The notes: generated from the sequence alone by a model not told the origin. Numbered from the stretch's first letter, positions 20,298 to 29,795 are shown. The stretch is 64,000 bases of DNA from Lactobacillus sp. (GCA_022641965.1 JALCDX010000001.1:42120-106119), one strand, 5' to 3'. Made by a program: numbers and translations.

Positions 20298-21449
20298 CTA
20301 TTTGCTCTGCAGTTCTGCTACCAATTTGCTTAAAGCCTGAGCAAAGGCTGCAACCTCTGCTTGCGTGGTAAAGCGGCCAAAACTAATCCGAATAGAATCG
20401 CCCAGCCGCGGCGAATCTGCTCCATACATCGCTGCTAGCACATGTGACGGGGTTAGCGAACCTGCAGTACAAGCAGACCCACCAGACACAGCAAAGCCGG
20501 CCAAATCTAACCGGGTTAATAGCACATAGGTACTGATGCCAGGAAAACTTAAGTTCAAGACATGATGGGAAACTGGCCCCGTTAAGCTGCCATTAACATC
20601 AAATTCAATCTGAGCTTTTTTTAATTGGGACAAAATTAATGTTTGGAATTTTTGATATTTAGCTTGCAGGGCTGTCTTATCAATTTCACCCAATTCACGC
20701 ACAGCTTCTCCAAAGCCAGCAATAGCTGGCACATTTTCAGTACCTGCACGCCGCTTATGTTCCTGCTCGCCGCCCAGGACAAAGCTAGGCAGCGACAGGT
20801 TTGGATTTTCATACAAAAAGCCTAAAAACTTTGGACCATTAATTTTGTGAGCCGATGTCGATAGCAAATCAATCTGCATTGCTTGCACGTCCAAATCAAT
20901 ATTGCCTAGTCCTTGCACCGCATCAACATGAAAATACGCTTGCGTTGGCCGAACCAGTTTGCCAATCTCCGCTAGCGGCATAATGCTGCCGACTTCGTTA
21001 TTGACTGCCATAATTGAAACCAAGATTGTTTCAGGCGTCAATGCTTTTTTTAATTGGTCCAGGGAAATGTGTCCGCTCTGATCAACATCAAGGTAGACAA
21101 TATCAAAGCCCTCTTGAGCCAGCCGCTTGAGCGGATTGAGAATTGAAGGATGCTCAATCTTGGTCGTAATAATGCGCTTGCCTACTTGCTGACGACTGCG
21201 GGCAACTTCCATTAAGGCAGTATTGTTGCTTTCGCTGCCCCCACTGGTAAAAATAATGCCATCCGGATCTGCATTGATGCTATCAGCAATTAACTTGCGG
21301 GCACGTTCAACGGTTTGCCGCGCTTGGCGGCCAATCGCATGCGTACTAGAGGCATTGCCAAAATCGTGCTCCATTTCACCGGTCATGACTTTGACAACCC
21401 CAGCAGACATTGGCGTCGTGGCCGCATTATCCAAATAAATCTCTTGCAT
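20298..21449 (-). CDS. Cysteine desulfurase (IscS/NifS type), MnmA-associated
   Basis: PLP enzyme that removes sulfur from cysteine and carries it as a persulfide. It shows the N-terminal YLDNAATTPM, the PLP lysine in STSAHKINGPKF, HVDAVQGLG, and the catalytic cysteine loop SGGSACTAGS near residue 325. Length 383 aa is normal. It is upstream of DUF1831 and mnmA, the expected place for the desulfurase that feeds MnmA (compare YrvO in Bacillus). Three bases separate it from mtnN. A second paralogue lies beside thiI at 49511-50674. Confidence 0.94.
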   Translation of the reverse strand: MQEIYLDNAATTPMSAGVVKVMTGEMEHDFGNASSTHAIGRQARQTVERARKLIADSINADPDGIIFTSGGSESNNTALMEVARSRQQVGKRIITTKIEHPSILNPLKRLAQEGFDIVYLDVDQSGHISLDQLKKALTPETILVSIMAVNNEVGSIMPLAEIGKLVRPTQAYFHVDAVQGLGNIDLDVQAMQIDLLSTSAHKINGPKFLGFLYENPNLSLPSFVLGGEQEHKRRAGTENVPAIAGFGEAVRELGEIDKTALQAKYQKFQTLILSQLKKAQIEFDVNGSLTGPVSHHVLNLSFPGISTYVLLTRLDLAGFAVSGGSACTAGSLTPSHVLAAMYGADSPRLGDSIRISFGRFTTQAEVAAFAQALSKLVAELQSK

Positions 21450-21451
21450 TC

Positions 21452-22150
21452 CTAATCAGCTTTGCTTTCTAAATAATCAACCACTAACTTAGCCGCTTTT
21501 TGACCAACTTCGGCAACAAATTGGTCAAAGTTGAAATTGGCATCTTGATCGCCATTATCAGAGATTGCCCGCAAGACCAGCAGCGGCGTTTTAAAGTGAT
21601 AAGCCACTTGCGCAAAAGCAGCGCCTTCCATTTCTGCAGCCAGTGCTTGCGGAAAACCTGCTTTAATGACTTGTTTATCTGCCTCACTAGCTAAAAAGCT
21701 GTCGCCAGTTACGACTAAGCCGGTCTTATAGGCAATCTGCTTGGCCTTTAAGAAGTCCGCAAAATCATCATAAGCCGGTCCAGTTAAAGCAAATTGGGCC
21801 GGTTCATGTGGAATTTGACCTAATTGATAATCGCCAGCTGCTTGACAATGAACATCATAATAGGCAAAGGCTTTGACCAACAATAGATCTTTTAGTTTAA
21901 TGCTTGCTTGCAAAGAACCAGCAGAGCCGGTGACGATCACTAGATCAATCGGCTGACAAGCCAAAAGACTGGCCAGATTCATGGCAGCTTGGACCTTTCC
22001 AATTCCCGATAAGCCCAGGAAAATTTCATTCTTGCCAATTTTAAAGACCCGATAGTTTGCTACTCCGTACGTAACAGTTTTTTCAACTGAAAAATGCCGC
22101 AAATAAAATTGTGCTTCAATTTCCATCGGGACGATAATGGCAATCTTCAT
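21452..22150 (-). CDS. mtnN: 5'-methylthioadenosine/S-adenosylhomocysteine nucleosidase
   Basis: Hydrolyses MTA and SAH to free adenine, clearing the by-products of methylation and feeding autoinducer-2 synthesis where luxS is present. The MKIAIIVPMEIEAQF start, the purine-binding VIVTGSAGSLQ, the substrate-binding AAEMEGAAFAQVA and the catalytic aspartate in RAISDNGD are all present. Length 232 aa is typical. It has a TAGGAG site before its ATG, and the small membrane peptide and nudF lie directly upstream. Confidence 0.95.
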   Translation of the reverse strand: MKIAIIVPMEIEAQFYLRHFSVEKTVTYGVANYRVFKIGKNEIFLGLSGIGKVQAAMNLASLLACQPIDLVIVTGSAGSLQASIKLKDLLLVKAFAYYDVHCQAAGDYQLGQIPHEPAQFALTGPAYDDFADFLKAKQIAYKTGLVVTGDSFLASEADKQVIKAGFPQALAAEMEGAAFAQVAYHFKTPLLVLRAISDNGDQDANFNFDQFVAEVGQKAAKLVVDYLESKAD

Positions 22151-22161
22151 GTCAACTTCTC

Positions 22162-22341
22162 CTACAATTTAAACAAAATAAACAGAACTAAGACCAGCAG
22201 CAGTAAAACAATTCCAATCGCTAGATCAAGCCTTTTTTTAAGCAGATCGCTACGCTCAGATCTATCCTGTTCATGCTGCTGGCGGGCATAATCCGCACGT
22301 GTTTGCGGTTGGTCTTCTGAGGCATCCTGTTTTCTACTCAT
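22162..22341 (-). CDS. Small membrane protein of 59 residues between nudF and mtnN
   Basis: A short frame below usual cutoffs. It starts MSRKQDASEDQPQT, has a hydrophilic, highly charged N-terminal half (QQHEQDRSERSDLLKKRLD) and a single C-terminal membrane span (AIGIVLLLLVLVLFILFKL). It overlaps the end of nudF by 8 bases and lies 11 bases before mtnN, so it belongs to the same transcript. It is tail-anchored-like: cytoplasmic head, membrane tail. I recognise no family; comparable small proteins occur at this position in lactobacilli, but the function is unknown. Confidence 0.72.
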   Translation of the reverse strand: MSRKQDASEDQPQTRADYARQQHEQDRSERSDLLKKRLDLAIGIVLLLLVLVLFILFKL

Positions 22342-22894
22342 GCTGCTTTCCTTGGAGCAGCATGTTGCTCCACATTGTAATTGCTAAAATCGTTTTTGCA
22401 TCCACAATTTTGCCTTGCGAAAGCAGCTGCTGCAGCTCATCCAAACTGTACCAAGCCCGGGTTAAAAATTCATCATCATCGAGCGGGCGTTTGTTTTCAA
22501 GCTTAGTTAAGGTATCGCAGTAGAACAGGTACAGCTTTTCATCACAGAAGCCAGCCGATGAATAAAATTCTGTGACTTTTTCCCAGTAAGCCGCTGAATA
22601 GCCGCCCTCTTCATTGAGTTCACGTTTCATAGCTTCCAGTGGCGTAGCATCAGTTGGATCAATCAAGCCTGCTGGAATTTCAAGCGTGACTTGTTTGATC
22701 GGCTCGCGCCATTGTTTGACCAGCAGCATTTTTTTCTCATCGTTAACGGCAATAACGCCGCTAGCATTAGGATGGTGAACTACTTCTCTGGTTGCAGTTT
22801 CCTCATTTGGCAAAGAAACCGTTTCAACGTTTAAATCAATCAGTCTTCCTTGAAAAATCTGCTTGGTGGAGAGTGCTTTTTCTTCTAAGTTCAT
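22334..22894 (-). CDS. nudF: NUDIX hydrolase, ADP-ribose pyrophosphatase type
   Basis: Hydrolyses nucleoside diphosphate sugars such as ADP-ribose. The Nudix region reads EIPAGLIDPTD... followed by KRELNEEGGY, with the REL-EE core intact and spacing one residue longer than the standard box. I place the start at ATG 22894 (MNLEEKALSTKQIFQGRLID) because an AAAGGGAC site precedes it; an upstream in-frame start at 22930 would overlap the previous gene and lacks one. This gives 186 aa, the normal length. The order csp-nudF-small peptide-mtnN suggests a housekeeping operon downstream of ileS. Confidence 0.9.
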   Translation of the reverse strand: MNLEEKALSTKQIFQGRLIDLNVETVSLPNEETATREVVHHPNASGVIAVNDEKKMLLVKQWREPIKQVTLEIPAGLIDPTDATPLEAMKRELNEEGGYSAAYWEKVTEFYSSAGFCDEKLYLFYCDTLTKLENKRPLDDDEFLTRAWYSLDELQQLLSQGKIVDAKTILAITMWSNMLLQGKQHE

Positions 22895-22905
22895 ATAGTC
22901 CCTTT

Positions 22906-23109
22906 CTAATCCAAGTAGACATTGACGCATTGCAAGCCGCGTTTGCCTTGGGCTAATTGAAAACGAACCCGCTGACCGACTTGCAGCCGCTGCTGCTCTT
23001 CATCTTGAATAGCAGTTCGAAACACAAAATATTTTGCATGGGTCAAATCATCTTTGATAAAGCCGTAGCTTTTGTCTTGATCAAATTGATCAACTACACC
23101 GTGGCGCAT
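22906..23109 (-). CDS. Divergent cold-shock-domain protein
   Basis: 67-residue OB-fold protein resembling CspA-family nucleic-acid chaperones. An RNP1-like DKSYGFI (residues ~12-18) and an RNP2-like YFVFRTAI (~27-34) are visible, followed by GQRVRFQLAQGKRGLQCVNV. It differs from classical Csp: the KGFGFI and VFVHFSAI consensus sequences are altered. Its ATG overlaps the ileS stop as TAATG, so it is translated in tandem with ileS. Probably RNA-binding; a true cold-shock role is uncertain. Confidence 0.78.
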   Translation of the reverse strand: MRHGVVDQFDQDKSYGFIKDDLTHAKYFVFRTAIQDEEQQRLQVGQRVRFQLAQGKRGLQCVNVYLD

Positions 23110-25898
23110 TATTGTTCCAACCCTTCCGTCAAAGCAGCTGGATAATTAGCAGCCACAATGCCAGCGCACCGGCCACACAACATTGGGAAGCGATCGTCGC
23201 TGCCAATATCTGTCTTCAGCATACGGCAGCGAGGGCAAACTTCACCATTAGCATGCTCGACTTTCATCGCACCACTGGCAAATTTTTCTGCCTCTGCTGG
23301 TGCTGGCTCATTAGCAATCTGCAATTGTGAGACGATTAGAATTTGCCGCACATTAGCTGCTAATTGATCTAAAACGGTTTTTACTTCAGCGGTCGGATAC
23401 AGCGTTAATTTAGCTTCAAAAGACTTGCCGATTAATTTTTGATCCCGTGCTTCTTCCAGCGCCTTGAGCACGTCACTGCGCAAATTCATAAAGACTGCCC
23501 AGTTAGCTTTCAATTCTTCAGCTTGCGGATAAGTCTCAACTTGCGGCATATCGGACAATTGTGCGTAGGCTTCAGGTTCATGCAAGTATGACCAAACTTC
23601 TTCCATGGTATGCGGCAAGATTGGTGTGAGCAATTTAGTCAGTTTAACTAAAGCCGCATAAATCACTGTTTGCATGGACCGACGGCTGCGTGAATTTGCA
23701 GCATCAATATACAGAACATCTTTAGCAAAGTCTAAATAGAAGGCTGATAAATCATTCGACAAGAAACTGAAGACTTGTTTATAAACAGAAGTAAAATCAA
23801 AGCGATCATAAGCAGCTTCACAAACAGCTACCAAATCATTGAGCTTAACCAGCATGTATTGATCAACGCTGCTTAAATCTGCAAAGGCCACACTATTAGC
23901 CTGCGGATCAAAATCACTGGTATTAGCCAGCATATACCGCATCGTATTACGGATTTTACGATAAGCTTCGGCAGCCTGCTGCAAAATTTTATGCGAAACA
24001 GCAACATCTGAGGTGGTATCAGCTGAAGCGACCCAAAGACGGACAATTTCAGCACCCATTTGCTTAATTACGTCATTTGGTGCAATGACATTGCCCAAAG
24101 ACTTAGACATCTTGTGTCCTTTATCATCTAAAACAAAGCCTTGCGACAGAACCTGCTTATAAGGTGCTTTGCCAGTCGTAGCCACTGCGGTAATCAAACT
24201 TGAATTGAACCAGCCGCGATATTGATCGCTGCCTTCCAGATATAAGTCTGCTGGAAATTCTAGGCCGGCTCGCTTGCGCATGACGCCTGCCCAGGAAGTA
24301 CCAGAATCGAACCAAACATCCAAAATGTCAGTTTCTTTCTTAAATTCACCGTGAGGAGAATGTTCAGAAGTAAAGCCAGCTGGCAGCAGCTCTTGCGCGG
24401 TGTGAGTGTACCAAGCATTGGTTCCCTCTTTTTCGACAATAGCTGCTACATGGTCGACAATTTCTTTATTAACAATGGCCGTTCCATCTTCAGCGTAGAA
24501 AATCGGCAGTGGCACGCCCCAAGCCCGCTGACGAGAAATTACCCAGTCGCCGCGGTCTTTGATCATATTGTAGAGGCGTGTTTTGCCCCAAGCAGGAATA
24601 AAACTGTCTTGCTCAATTTGCGCTAAAATTTGCTCACGAATTTTAGCAATAGAAGCAAACCACTGTGTGGTAGCCCGGTAAATAACTGGTTTCTTCGTCC
24701 GCCAATCATGTGGGTAAGAGTGAGTGAAAAAGCTTAATTTAAGCAGAGCACCAGCTTTTTTCAGCTTCTCACTGACAATCTTGTTGGCATCATCATAAAA
24801 GACCCCAACCAAGTCTGGATCAGGGATGTCTTTGGTAAATTTGCCTTGAGCATCCATTGGGCTAAAGACAGGCAAGCCATATCGTTGGGCAACGTTATAG
24901 TCGTCCTCACCAAAGCCAGAAGCCGTATGAACTAATTCGGTACCGTCATCATCGGTAACGTGCATCGCATTCATGACTAAACTATCTTGATCATAAAGCG
25001 GATGCTTGGCAACCATCCGGTCCATCTCGGAGCCTTTCAGATGTTTGACCGTATGATAGTTTTCCCAGCCTAGAGCTTCAGCAACCGCTGGCAAACGGTT
25101 AGTTCCAACAACATATTTTTTATCGCCTAATTGAACAACCGAATAATCAAATTTCGGGTTAACCGTGATCCCCTGATTAGAAGGAATTGTCCACGGCGTA
25201 GTAGTCCAAATAACGAAATAAGTGTCTTGTGGGTCCAATAAGCCTTTGCCATCTTTAACTGGGAAAGCAATGTAGATGGATGGTGATTTGACATCATGGT
25301 ATTCAACTTCCGCTTCAGCCAAAGTGGATTCGCTGGACCATGACCAATAAACAGGCTTTTTGCCCTTATAGATCAAGCCTTTATCATACATTTCACCAAA
25401 AATACGCAGCTCTTCTGCTTCGAATTCTGGTTGCAGAGTAATATAAGGATGAGCCCAATCGCCCATGACTCCTAAGCGCTTAAAATCATTCCGCTGCTTA
25501 TTGATCTGCTCAACTGCATACTGACGGCATAATTCCCGGTATTTAGCCCGGTCCATTGTTTTGCGGTCAACGCCTTGTTTAGCTAACTGTTGCTCAACTG
25601 GCAACCCGTGAGTATCCCAACCAGGTACATAAGGTGCGTAATAGCCATCCATATTTTTATAGCGCACAATGATATCTTTTGAAATTTTATTTAAGGCATG
25701 GCCCATATGAATGTTGCCATTGGCAAATGGCGGCCCATCATGCAGCATAAAGGTTTTCTTACCCTTATTTTTCTTTAAAACTTGCTGGTAAACTTGATCA
25801 TCAGCCCATTGTTTTTGCCATTCTGGTTCACGCTGCGGCAAATTGCCCCGCATGCGGAATTTTGTTTTTCCTAAATTTAAAGTATCTTTGATTCTCAT
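23109..25898 (-). CDS. ileS: Isoleucyl-tRNA synthetase
   Basis: Class I aminoacyl-tRNA synthetase charging tRNA-Ile, with an editing domain. It has the HIGH-type GNIHMGHAL (61-69), KMSKSLGN near 597-604 and a C-terminal zinc finger ([12 protein letters not shown]... LCGRC). Length 929 aa is normal for the bacterial type 1 enzyme. An AGAGG site precedes the ATG. Expression is governed by the T-box leader immediately upstream, and csp, nudF, the small peptide and mtnN follow in close succession. Confidence 0.97.
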   Translation of the reverse strand: MRIKDTLNLGKTKFRMRGNLPQREPEWQKQWADDQVYQQVLKKNKGKKTFMLHDGPPFANGNIHMGHALNKISKDIIVRYKNMDGYYAPYVPGWDTHGLPVEQQLAKQGVDRKTMDRAKYRELCRQYAVEQINKQRNDFKRLGVMGDWAHPYITLQPEFEAEELRIFGEMYDKGLIYKGKKPVYWSWSSESTLAEAEVEYHDVKSPSIYIAFPVKDGKGLLDPQDTYFVIWTTTPWTIPSNQGITVNPKFDYSVVQLGDKKYVVGTNRLPAVAEALGWENYHTVKHLKGSEMDRMVAKHPLYDQDSLVMNAMHVTDDDGTELVHTASGFGEDDYNVAQRYGLPVFSPMDAQGKFTKDIPDPDLVGVFYDDANKIVSEKLKKAGALLKLSFFTHSYPHDWRTKKPVIYRATTQWFASIAKIREQILAQIEQDSFIPAWGKTRLYNMIKDRGDWVISRQRAWGVPLPIFYAEDGTAIVNKEIVDHVAAIVEKEGTNAWYTHTAQELLPAGFTSEHSPHGEFKKETDILDVWFDSGTSWAGVMRKRAGLEFPADLYLEGSDQYRGWFNSSLITAVATTGKAPYKQVLSQGFVLDDKGHKMSKSLGNVIAPNDVIKQMGAEIVRLWVASADTTSDVAVSHKILQQAAEAYRKIRNTMRYMLANTSDFDPQANSVAFADLSSVDQYMLVKLNDLVAVCEAAYDRFDFTSVYKQVFSFLSNDLSAFYLDFAKDVLYIDAANSRSRRSMQTVIYAALVKLTKLLTPILPHTMEEVWSYLHEPEAYAQLSDMPQVETYPQAEELKANWAVFMNLRSDVLKALEEARDQKLIGKSFEAKLTLYPTAEVKTVLDQLAANVRQILIVSQLQIANEPAPAEAEKFASGAMKVEHANGEVCPRCRMLKTDIGSDDRFPMLCGRCAGIVAANYPAALTEGLEQ

Positions 25899-25910
25899 AG
25901 ATTGCCTCTA

Positions 25911-26130
25911 GAAAACAAAAACAGCTCGTCCGATAGGACGAAGCTGTTTCGCGGTACCACCTAACTTGAATGAGCCTAAGCTCATTCCTCTTAGCAAGCT
26001 GCTTAACGAGCAGCAAACGTTTAAGTCTATGATGTCAGCCGATCAACCCATCGCGGCCTTGCTAATCTTCCACCAACATTAGCTCGCTGTTAGCCTTGGT
26101 TCTACTGACAACTTAAAATTAATCGTGATC
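25911..26130 (-). promoter_or_regulatory. Ile T-box riboswitch upstream of ileS
   Basis: The conserved T-box AGGTGGTACCGCG is at 25950-25962 (minus strand). The terminator is an imperfect 13-bp hairpin at 25919-25949 with a T-run; the T-box bases would form the competing antiterminator. Stem I closes through GTCAG / CTGAC, and the internal loop on its 3' side holds ATC at 26041-26043, an isoleucine codon, as specifier. Uncharged tRNA-Ile would therefore favour read-through into ileS. Confidence 0.93.
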
Positions 26131-26826
26131 TTTGTAATTATCTGGAAAGACAACCGTTGGTCCAACTTGAGGTTGCGGTTGTGTTTCTGGTTGCGGACCA
26201 GCAGTTTCATGGCTCGGACTATCCCCTGCCATAATTTGCGGCTGATCACCTTGGTTAGAGTTTACTTCAGGCTTTGGCTCATTGTCAACTGAAGAAGTTT
26301 GAATTTCATCAGTTGGAATCGGCTCACCACCATCAGCTGGATACAAGCGACTGCGGCCATAGTACTTATCAAGGTAATATTGCCATTCATCGTCATCCAG
26401 TTCTTTAACTTGCTGCTCCAGCAGATGCTTAGTTTGATTACGGAATTCTTCAACTTTATTCTTCAGCAATTCATAATCATTTTGCAAACTATCATGCTGT
26501 CTTTGCAGTTCAGCATTTTGCTTTTCAGCATCGGCTTTGCCTTTGGCCATTAAGGCATCCGCATTCTTTTTAGCTTCTGCCTTAACTTGCTTAGCCGTGC
26601 GCTGTGCTTCAATTAAAGAATCATTGAGTGAATCTTTGATTTTGGCGTATTTATCAACTTGTGCTTTTAATTCTTGATTGCTATTTTTTAAATCGACAAC
26701 CTTGTCCAAGGCATCGCCATAAGCATCAACAATTCTGTCCAAAAATGCATCAACTTGTTCAGCATCATAGCCGCGCATTTTCTTATCGAATTGCTTATTA
26801 TGGATGTCCATCGGCGTTAAAGTCAT
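26119..26826 (-). CDS. divIVA: DivIVA cell-division/polarity protein
   Basis: Membrane-curvature-sensing coiled-coil protein that gathers at poles and septa. The N-terminal lipid-binding domain is clear (LTPMDIHNKQFDKKMRGYDAEQVDAFLD), followed by heptad-rich coiled coils to about residue 140 and a Pro/Gln/Glu-rich tail (TQPQPQVGP). The length of 235 aa is usual. It sits at the end of the dcw/ylm block before ileS, the conserved Firmicute order, and has its own -10 element upstream. Confidence 0.94.
   Translation of the reverse strand: MTLTPMDIHNKQFDKKMRGYDAEQVDAFLDRIVDAYGDALDKVVDLKNSNQELKAQVDKYAKIKDSLNDSLIEAQRTAKQVKAEAKKNADALMAKGKADAEKQNAELQRQHDSLQNDYELLKNKVEEFRNQTKHLLEQQVKELDDDEWQYYLDKYYGRSRLYPADGGEPIPTDEIQTSSVDNEPKPEVNSNQGDQPQIMAGDSPSHETAGPQPETQPQPQVGPTVVFPDNYKDHD
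26137..26165 (-). promoter_or_regulatory. Candidate promoter for the ileS T-box transcript
   Basis: TTGGAC (26165-26160), a 17-base spacer, and GATAAT (26142-26137) on the minus strand, within the last codons of divIVA. It would start transcription near 26130, just ahead of T-box stem I. The -35 match is weak. Confidence 0.4.
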
Positions 26827-26864
26827 TGTATCAGTCCTTTGCTCCTCTACAGTTTTACTAACTT

Positions 26865-26870
26865 ATTATA
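26865..26870 (-). promoter_or_regulatory. divIVA promoter -10
   Basis: Perfect TATAAT on the minus strand, 39 bases before the divIVA ATG. No clear -35 hexamer at standard distance. It suggests divIVA can be transcribed separately from the dcw cluster. Confidence 0.5.
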
Positions 26871-26898
26871 GCCAAAAATTGACGTTGGTGCTACTTAA

Positions 26899-27669
26899 TC
26901 AGTGATGCGATGCCCATAAATAATATTCCAAGCGATAGCGGCCTTTACGCGTTGGCTGCGCAGAGAGCAATTTAATTCGGCCAAAATGTCGCCAGCTGAT
27001 AATTTGTCCAGGTTCAACTGCTGTTTCTAAACGCTGGGGCAGCATAAAATCGACTTGCACCTCTCCAGCCGTGATAGCTGTTTGCACCTCTTTTCGACTT
27101 TGCTTGCCAATTTTTGCCAGTACTGCGTCTAAGCGCAAAGAATTGGCAACTGCAGAAGCTTCAAGGTGATCATCGCTTTGGTCAACCAGGTCTTGCCAGC
27201 TGACAAGCTGAACTTTAACACTAGCACGCCCTACCCGCTGAATCTGTTGGCAAAAGAAAGCCGCCAATTCCTTTTGGACAATTACTTGCCAACAGCCATT
27301 TCCATCTGTCACGATGTCGCCAAAAGTGTCTAGTTCAACGCCCAGATGCGTTAAAACACCCAGAATTTGACTGTGCGTCAGTTGGTTGAAACGCTGATTG
27401 TAGTCGAATTGCAGCAGCGCCAACCGAAAATCAATTGATCCTTGCGGATTAATAATTGCCCGCTGCTTTTCGCTATTTGCAAAACCGCCGCTGCTAATTA
27501 AAGGAACCTCATTACCAAGGACTGCTTTAAGCAAGGCTAACTCATGCGGGTTCAAAAAACCGGTTAAAATTTGCGTTTGCTGGTAAAGTGCTTCTTTATA
27601 CCAGCCAATATATTTATCCAGATTCGGACTAGGGCCAAATCTACGAAGATACCATTCTTTATTTTGCAT
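26899..27669 (-). CDS. ylmH: YlmH S4-domain RNA-binding protein
   Basis: Cytoplasmic RNA-binding protein; in Bacillus YlmH (RqcP2-like) acts in ribosome rescue/quality control, and it is conserved near divIVA. It has an N-terminal YlmH domain (LTGFLNPHELALLKAV, FANSEKQRAII) and a C-terminal S4 domain (RLDAVLAKIGKQSRKEVQTA). The start is ATG 27669 (MQNKEWYLRRFG): the frame stays open upstream to 27870, but that stretch overlaps ylmG in another frame and is not plausible coding. Length 256 aa matches the family. A terminator hairpin lies 16 bases upstream of the ATG. Confidence 0.92.
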   Translation of the reverse strand: MQNKEWYLRRFGPSPNLDKYIGWYKEALYQQTQILTGFLNPHELALLKAVLGNEVPLISSGGFANSEKQRAIINPQGSIDFRLALLQFDYNQRFNQLTHSQILGVLTHLGVELDTFGDIVTDGNGCWQVIVQKELAAFFCQQIQRVGRASVKVQLVSWQDLVDQSDDHLEASAVANSLRLDAVLAKIGKQSRKEVQTAITAGEVQVDFMLPQRLETAVEPGQIISWRHFGRIKLLSAQPTRKGRYRLEYYLWASHH

Positions 27670-27681
27670 TTTTATCTCAAA

Positions 27682-27709
27682 CAAAAAACGAGGTATTCTC
27701 CCTCGTTTT
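27682..27709 (-). terminator. Terminator hairpin between ylmG and ylmH
   Basis: Perfect 9-bp stem AAAACGAGG / CCTCGTTTT (27685-27693, 27701-27709) with a 7-base loop and a T-run on the minus strand. It begins at the ylmG stop and ends 16 bases before the ylmH start, inside what is normally a continuous operon. Confidence 0.75.
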
Positions 27710-27995
27710 AATAGCCTAATAATTTGAATAAGGCTAGAAACAGCCAGCGTAAAGCATAATTTTGCACCAAATAAAGCAAAAGCAAAGCTAGCACTGGCGA
27801 AAAGTCTATTCCCCAAAAGGCTGGCAAATGGAAAATACGCAGATATGGTACTACTATTCTTCCTAACCATTCACCCAACTTAGAATCACGTAAAGCTGGC
27901 ACCCAGGAAAATAAACAGTAAATGACAATGACTAGACTATATAGATAAATTAGCCAACTTAACAATCGGTAAAGCGCTAATAAAAAAGTCGTCAT
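27708..27995 (-). CDS. ylmG: YlmG/YggT family membrane protein
   Basis: Small integral membrane protein of the YggT family (95 aa) with two hydrophobic hairpins (LLSWLIYLYSLVIVIYCLFS and ALLLLYLVQNYALRWLF). It carries the family-typical SWVPALRDSKLGEWLGRIVVPY linker. Encoded between sepF and ylmH in Gram-positive dcw clusters; it influences division and nucleoid distribution in some bacteria but its biochemical role is unknown. Its ATG overlaps the sepF stop by one base. Confidence 0.9.
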   Translation of the reverse strand: MTTFLLALYRLLSWLIYLYSLVIVIYCLFSWVPALRDSKLGEWLGRIVVPYLRIFHLPAFWGIDFSPVLALLLLYLVQNYALRWLFLALFKLLGY

Positions 27996-28429
27996 TAATC
28001 AAGGTTATCTTTCTTTTCAACTAATTCAGAAACTTTGCCATCAGTTTCAAATTTTGGTGGCGTAGCTAAGAAAATCTTATCGCCAACTCGTTGGATTTCG
28101 CCACTTAAGGCATAAACAGTCCCGGTAATAAAGTCAACAATCCGGCGGGCTGAGGCATCATCCATGCGGCTGAAATTAATAATAATTGCCTTATTGTTCA
28201 GCAAATTTTGCGCTACTTCTTTTGCATCAGAATAAACGCGTGGTTCATAAATCACAATTTTGCTGGTTGGCGTTAAGCCTGATTGGATCGATACCACATT
28301 GTGCCCCCGATGATTGCTTTCTTGTCCATTATCTACTGCTGGAACTGAAGTTCCATCTTCTAATTCGGTCTGATCTGCTTCGTCATCTTCAGAGATACCG
28401 AAAAATCTCCCTAATTTATCTAATGCCAT
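27995..28429 (-). CDS. sepF: SepF, FtsZ membrane anchor and bundling protein
   Basis: Forms rings that bundle FtsZ filaments and anchor them to the membrane. It has an N-terminal amphipathic segment (MALDKLGRFFGI), an acidic linker, and the globular SepF domain (KIVIYEPRVYSDAKEVAQNL, IINFSRMDDASARRIVDFIT). 144 aa is typical. A GGAGG site precedes the ATG. It lies between ftsZ and ylmG in the conserved order. Confidence 0.95.
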   Translation of the reverse strand: MALDKLGRFFGISEDDEADQTELEDGTSVPAVDNGQESNHRGHNVVSIQSGLTPTSKIVIYEPRVYSDAKEVAQNLLNNKAIIINFSRMDDASARRIVDFITGTVYALSGEIQRVGDKIFLATPPKFETDGKVSELVEKKDNLD

Positions 28430-28451
28430 ATTATTACCTCCTGCCTAACGC

Positions 28452-29780
28452 TTATTTGCGATGCTTGAAGAACGGCACGTCCTCGTCATCATCGTCGCTA
28501 GCGCTAGTTTCAATTTGTGAAATTCCTGCTTTATCATTGTCTAATGAATCATAGGAAGTTTGTGCTTGTTTTGGTTGTGCAGTGTTGCGGCGGCTAGGAT
28601 GCTTATCGCCAAGGTCCCAAACGCTGGTTGGATCAACCATTGTTTCAGTCTTTGGCTTATCAGCTGCCGATGCTTGCTCTGCAGGCGCGGCTTTTGAAGC
28701 GGCTGGCCGATCAGCTGCTGGTGCAGCCTGGCTTGAAGTGTTCATTGGAGCCGGTTTGGGCTGTTGTTGCACATGCACTTGTTGGCCCCGGCCAGGCAGC
28801 TTTTTAGAAGCCTCCTCTTCAGCTTTTGAATCAATGCCAGTAGCAATGACTGTGACTACCACTTCGTCGCCTAAGTTAGGATTAATTGAGGTACCAAAGA
28901 TAATGTTCACGCCATCACCAGCTGCCTTGCTGACAATTTCAGAAGCATCCTGTGCTTCGAACAGAGTCAGGTCTGGACCACCAGTAATGTTCAAAAGAAC
29001 TTGTTTAGCGCCGTCAATTGAAACTTCTAGTAAAGGTGAAGAAATAGCAGCCTTGGTTGCTTCAACCGTCCGGTTTTCACCATTAGCACGACCAATGCCC
29101 ATTAAAGCTGAGCCTTGGTTCTGCATTACAGTTTTAACATCGGCAAAGTCCAAGTTGACATAGTCGGTTGAGGTGATCAAATCCGAAATGCCTTGGACAC
29201 CCTGCCGCAAAACATTGTCTGCTTCTTTAAAGGCATCCATCATTGGTGTCTTCTTATCGACCATCTCCAGCAAACGATTGTTGGCGATAATCACAAGCGT
29301 ATCAACGTATTGTTTTAATTTTGCAATTCCTTCTGCCGCATTTTTAGAACGCTTTGGTCCTTCAAAAGTGAATGGGCGGGTGACAACTCCCACCGTCAAA
29401 GCGCCGCTTTCACGAGCAATTTTGGCAATCACTGGTGCTGCACCAGTACCAGTTCCGCCGCCCATGCCGGCAGTAATAAAAATCATATCTGCACCTTTAA
29501 GTGCATCTTCAATGGTTTGCTGACTCTCTTCAGCAGCCTTTTGGCCAACTTCAGGATGAGAACCAGCGCCCAAGCCACGTGTCAATTTTGGCCCAAGCTG
29601 AATTTTGTTTTCGGCTTTGCTGGAATTCAAAGCTTGCACATCAGTGTTAGCTGCAATAAACGAGACGCCTTGAACGCCATCGTCAATCATTCTGTTAACT
29701 GCATTGCCGCCAGCTCCGCCGACACCGATTACTTTGATCACAGCATTTTTGTTGTCGTCTGAATCAAATGTAAAATCCAT
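28452..29780 (-). CDS. ftsZ: Cell division protein FtsZ
   Basis: Tubulin-like GTPase forming the Z-ring. It has [12 protein letters not shown] near the N-terminus, the GTP-binding signature [13 protein letters not shown], the T7-loop region ([13 protein letters not shown]), a disordered Ala/Gln-rich linker and a conserved C-terminal peptide ([11 protein letters not shown]) that binds FtsA and SepF. The start is placed at ATG 29780 (MDFTFDSDD), 5 bases after an AGGGTGA site; a GTG at 29789 is in frame but lies on that site. The product is 442 aa. Confidence 0.97.
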   Translation of the reverse strand: MDFTFDSDDNKNAVIKVIGVGGAGGNAVNRMIDDGVQGVSFIAANTDVQALNSSKAENKIQLGPKLTRGLGAGSHPEVGQKAAEESQQTIEDALKGADMIFITAGMGGGTGTGAAPVIAKIARESGALTVGVVTRPFTFEGPKRSKNAAEGIAKLKQYVDTLVIIANNRLLEMVDKKTPMMDAFKEADNVLRQGVQGISDLITSTDYVNLDFADVKTVMQNQGSALMGIGRANGENRTVEATKAAISSPLLEVSIDGAKQVLLNITGGPDLTLFEAQDASEIVSKAAGDGVNIIFGTSINPNLGDEVVVTVIATGIDSKAEEEASKKLPGRGQQVHVQQQPKPAPMNTSSQAAPAADRPAASKAAPAEQASAADKPKTETMVDPTSVWDLGDKHPSRRNTAQPKQAQTSYDSLDNDKAGISQIETSASDDDDEDVPFFKHRK

Positions 29781-29795
29781 TAATGTCACCCTAAC

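Noticed and set aside
27670-27870. Upstream extension of ylmH by 67 codons
   Set aside because: It runs through the ylmG coding region in another frame and through a terminator hairpin; the family start is at MQNKEWYL.
28582-29163. 193-codon frame antisense to ftsZ
   Set aside because: Mirror frame of a highly conserved gene with biased codons; no ribosome binding site or known domain.
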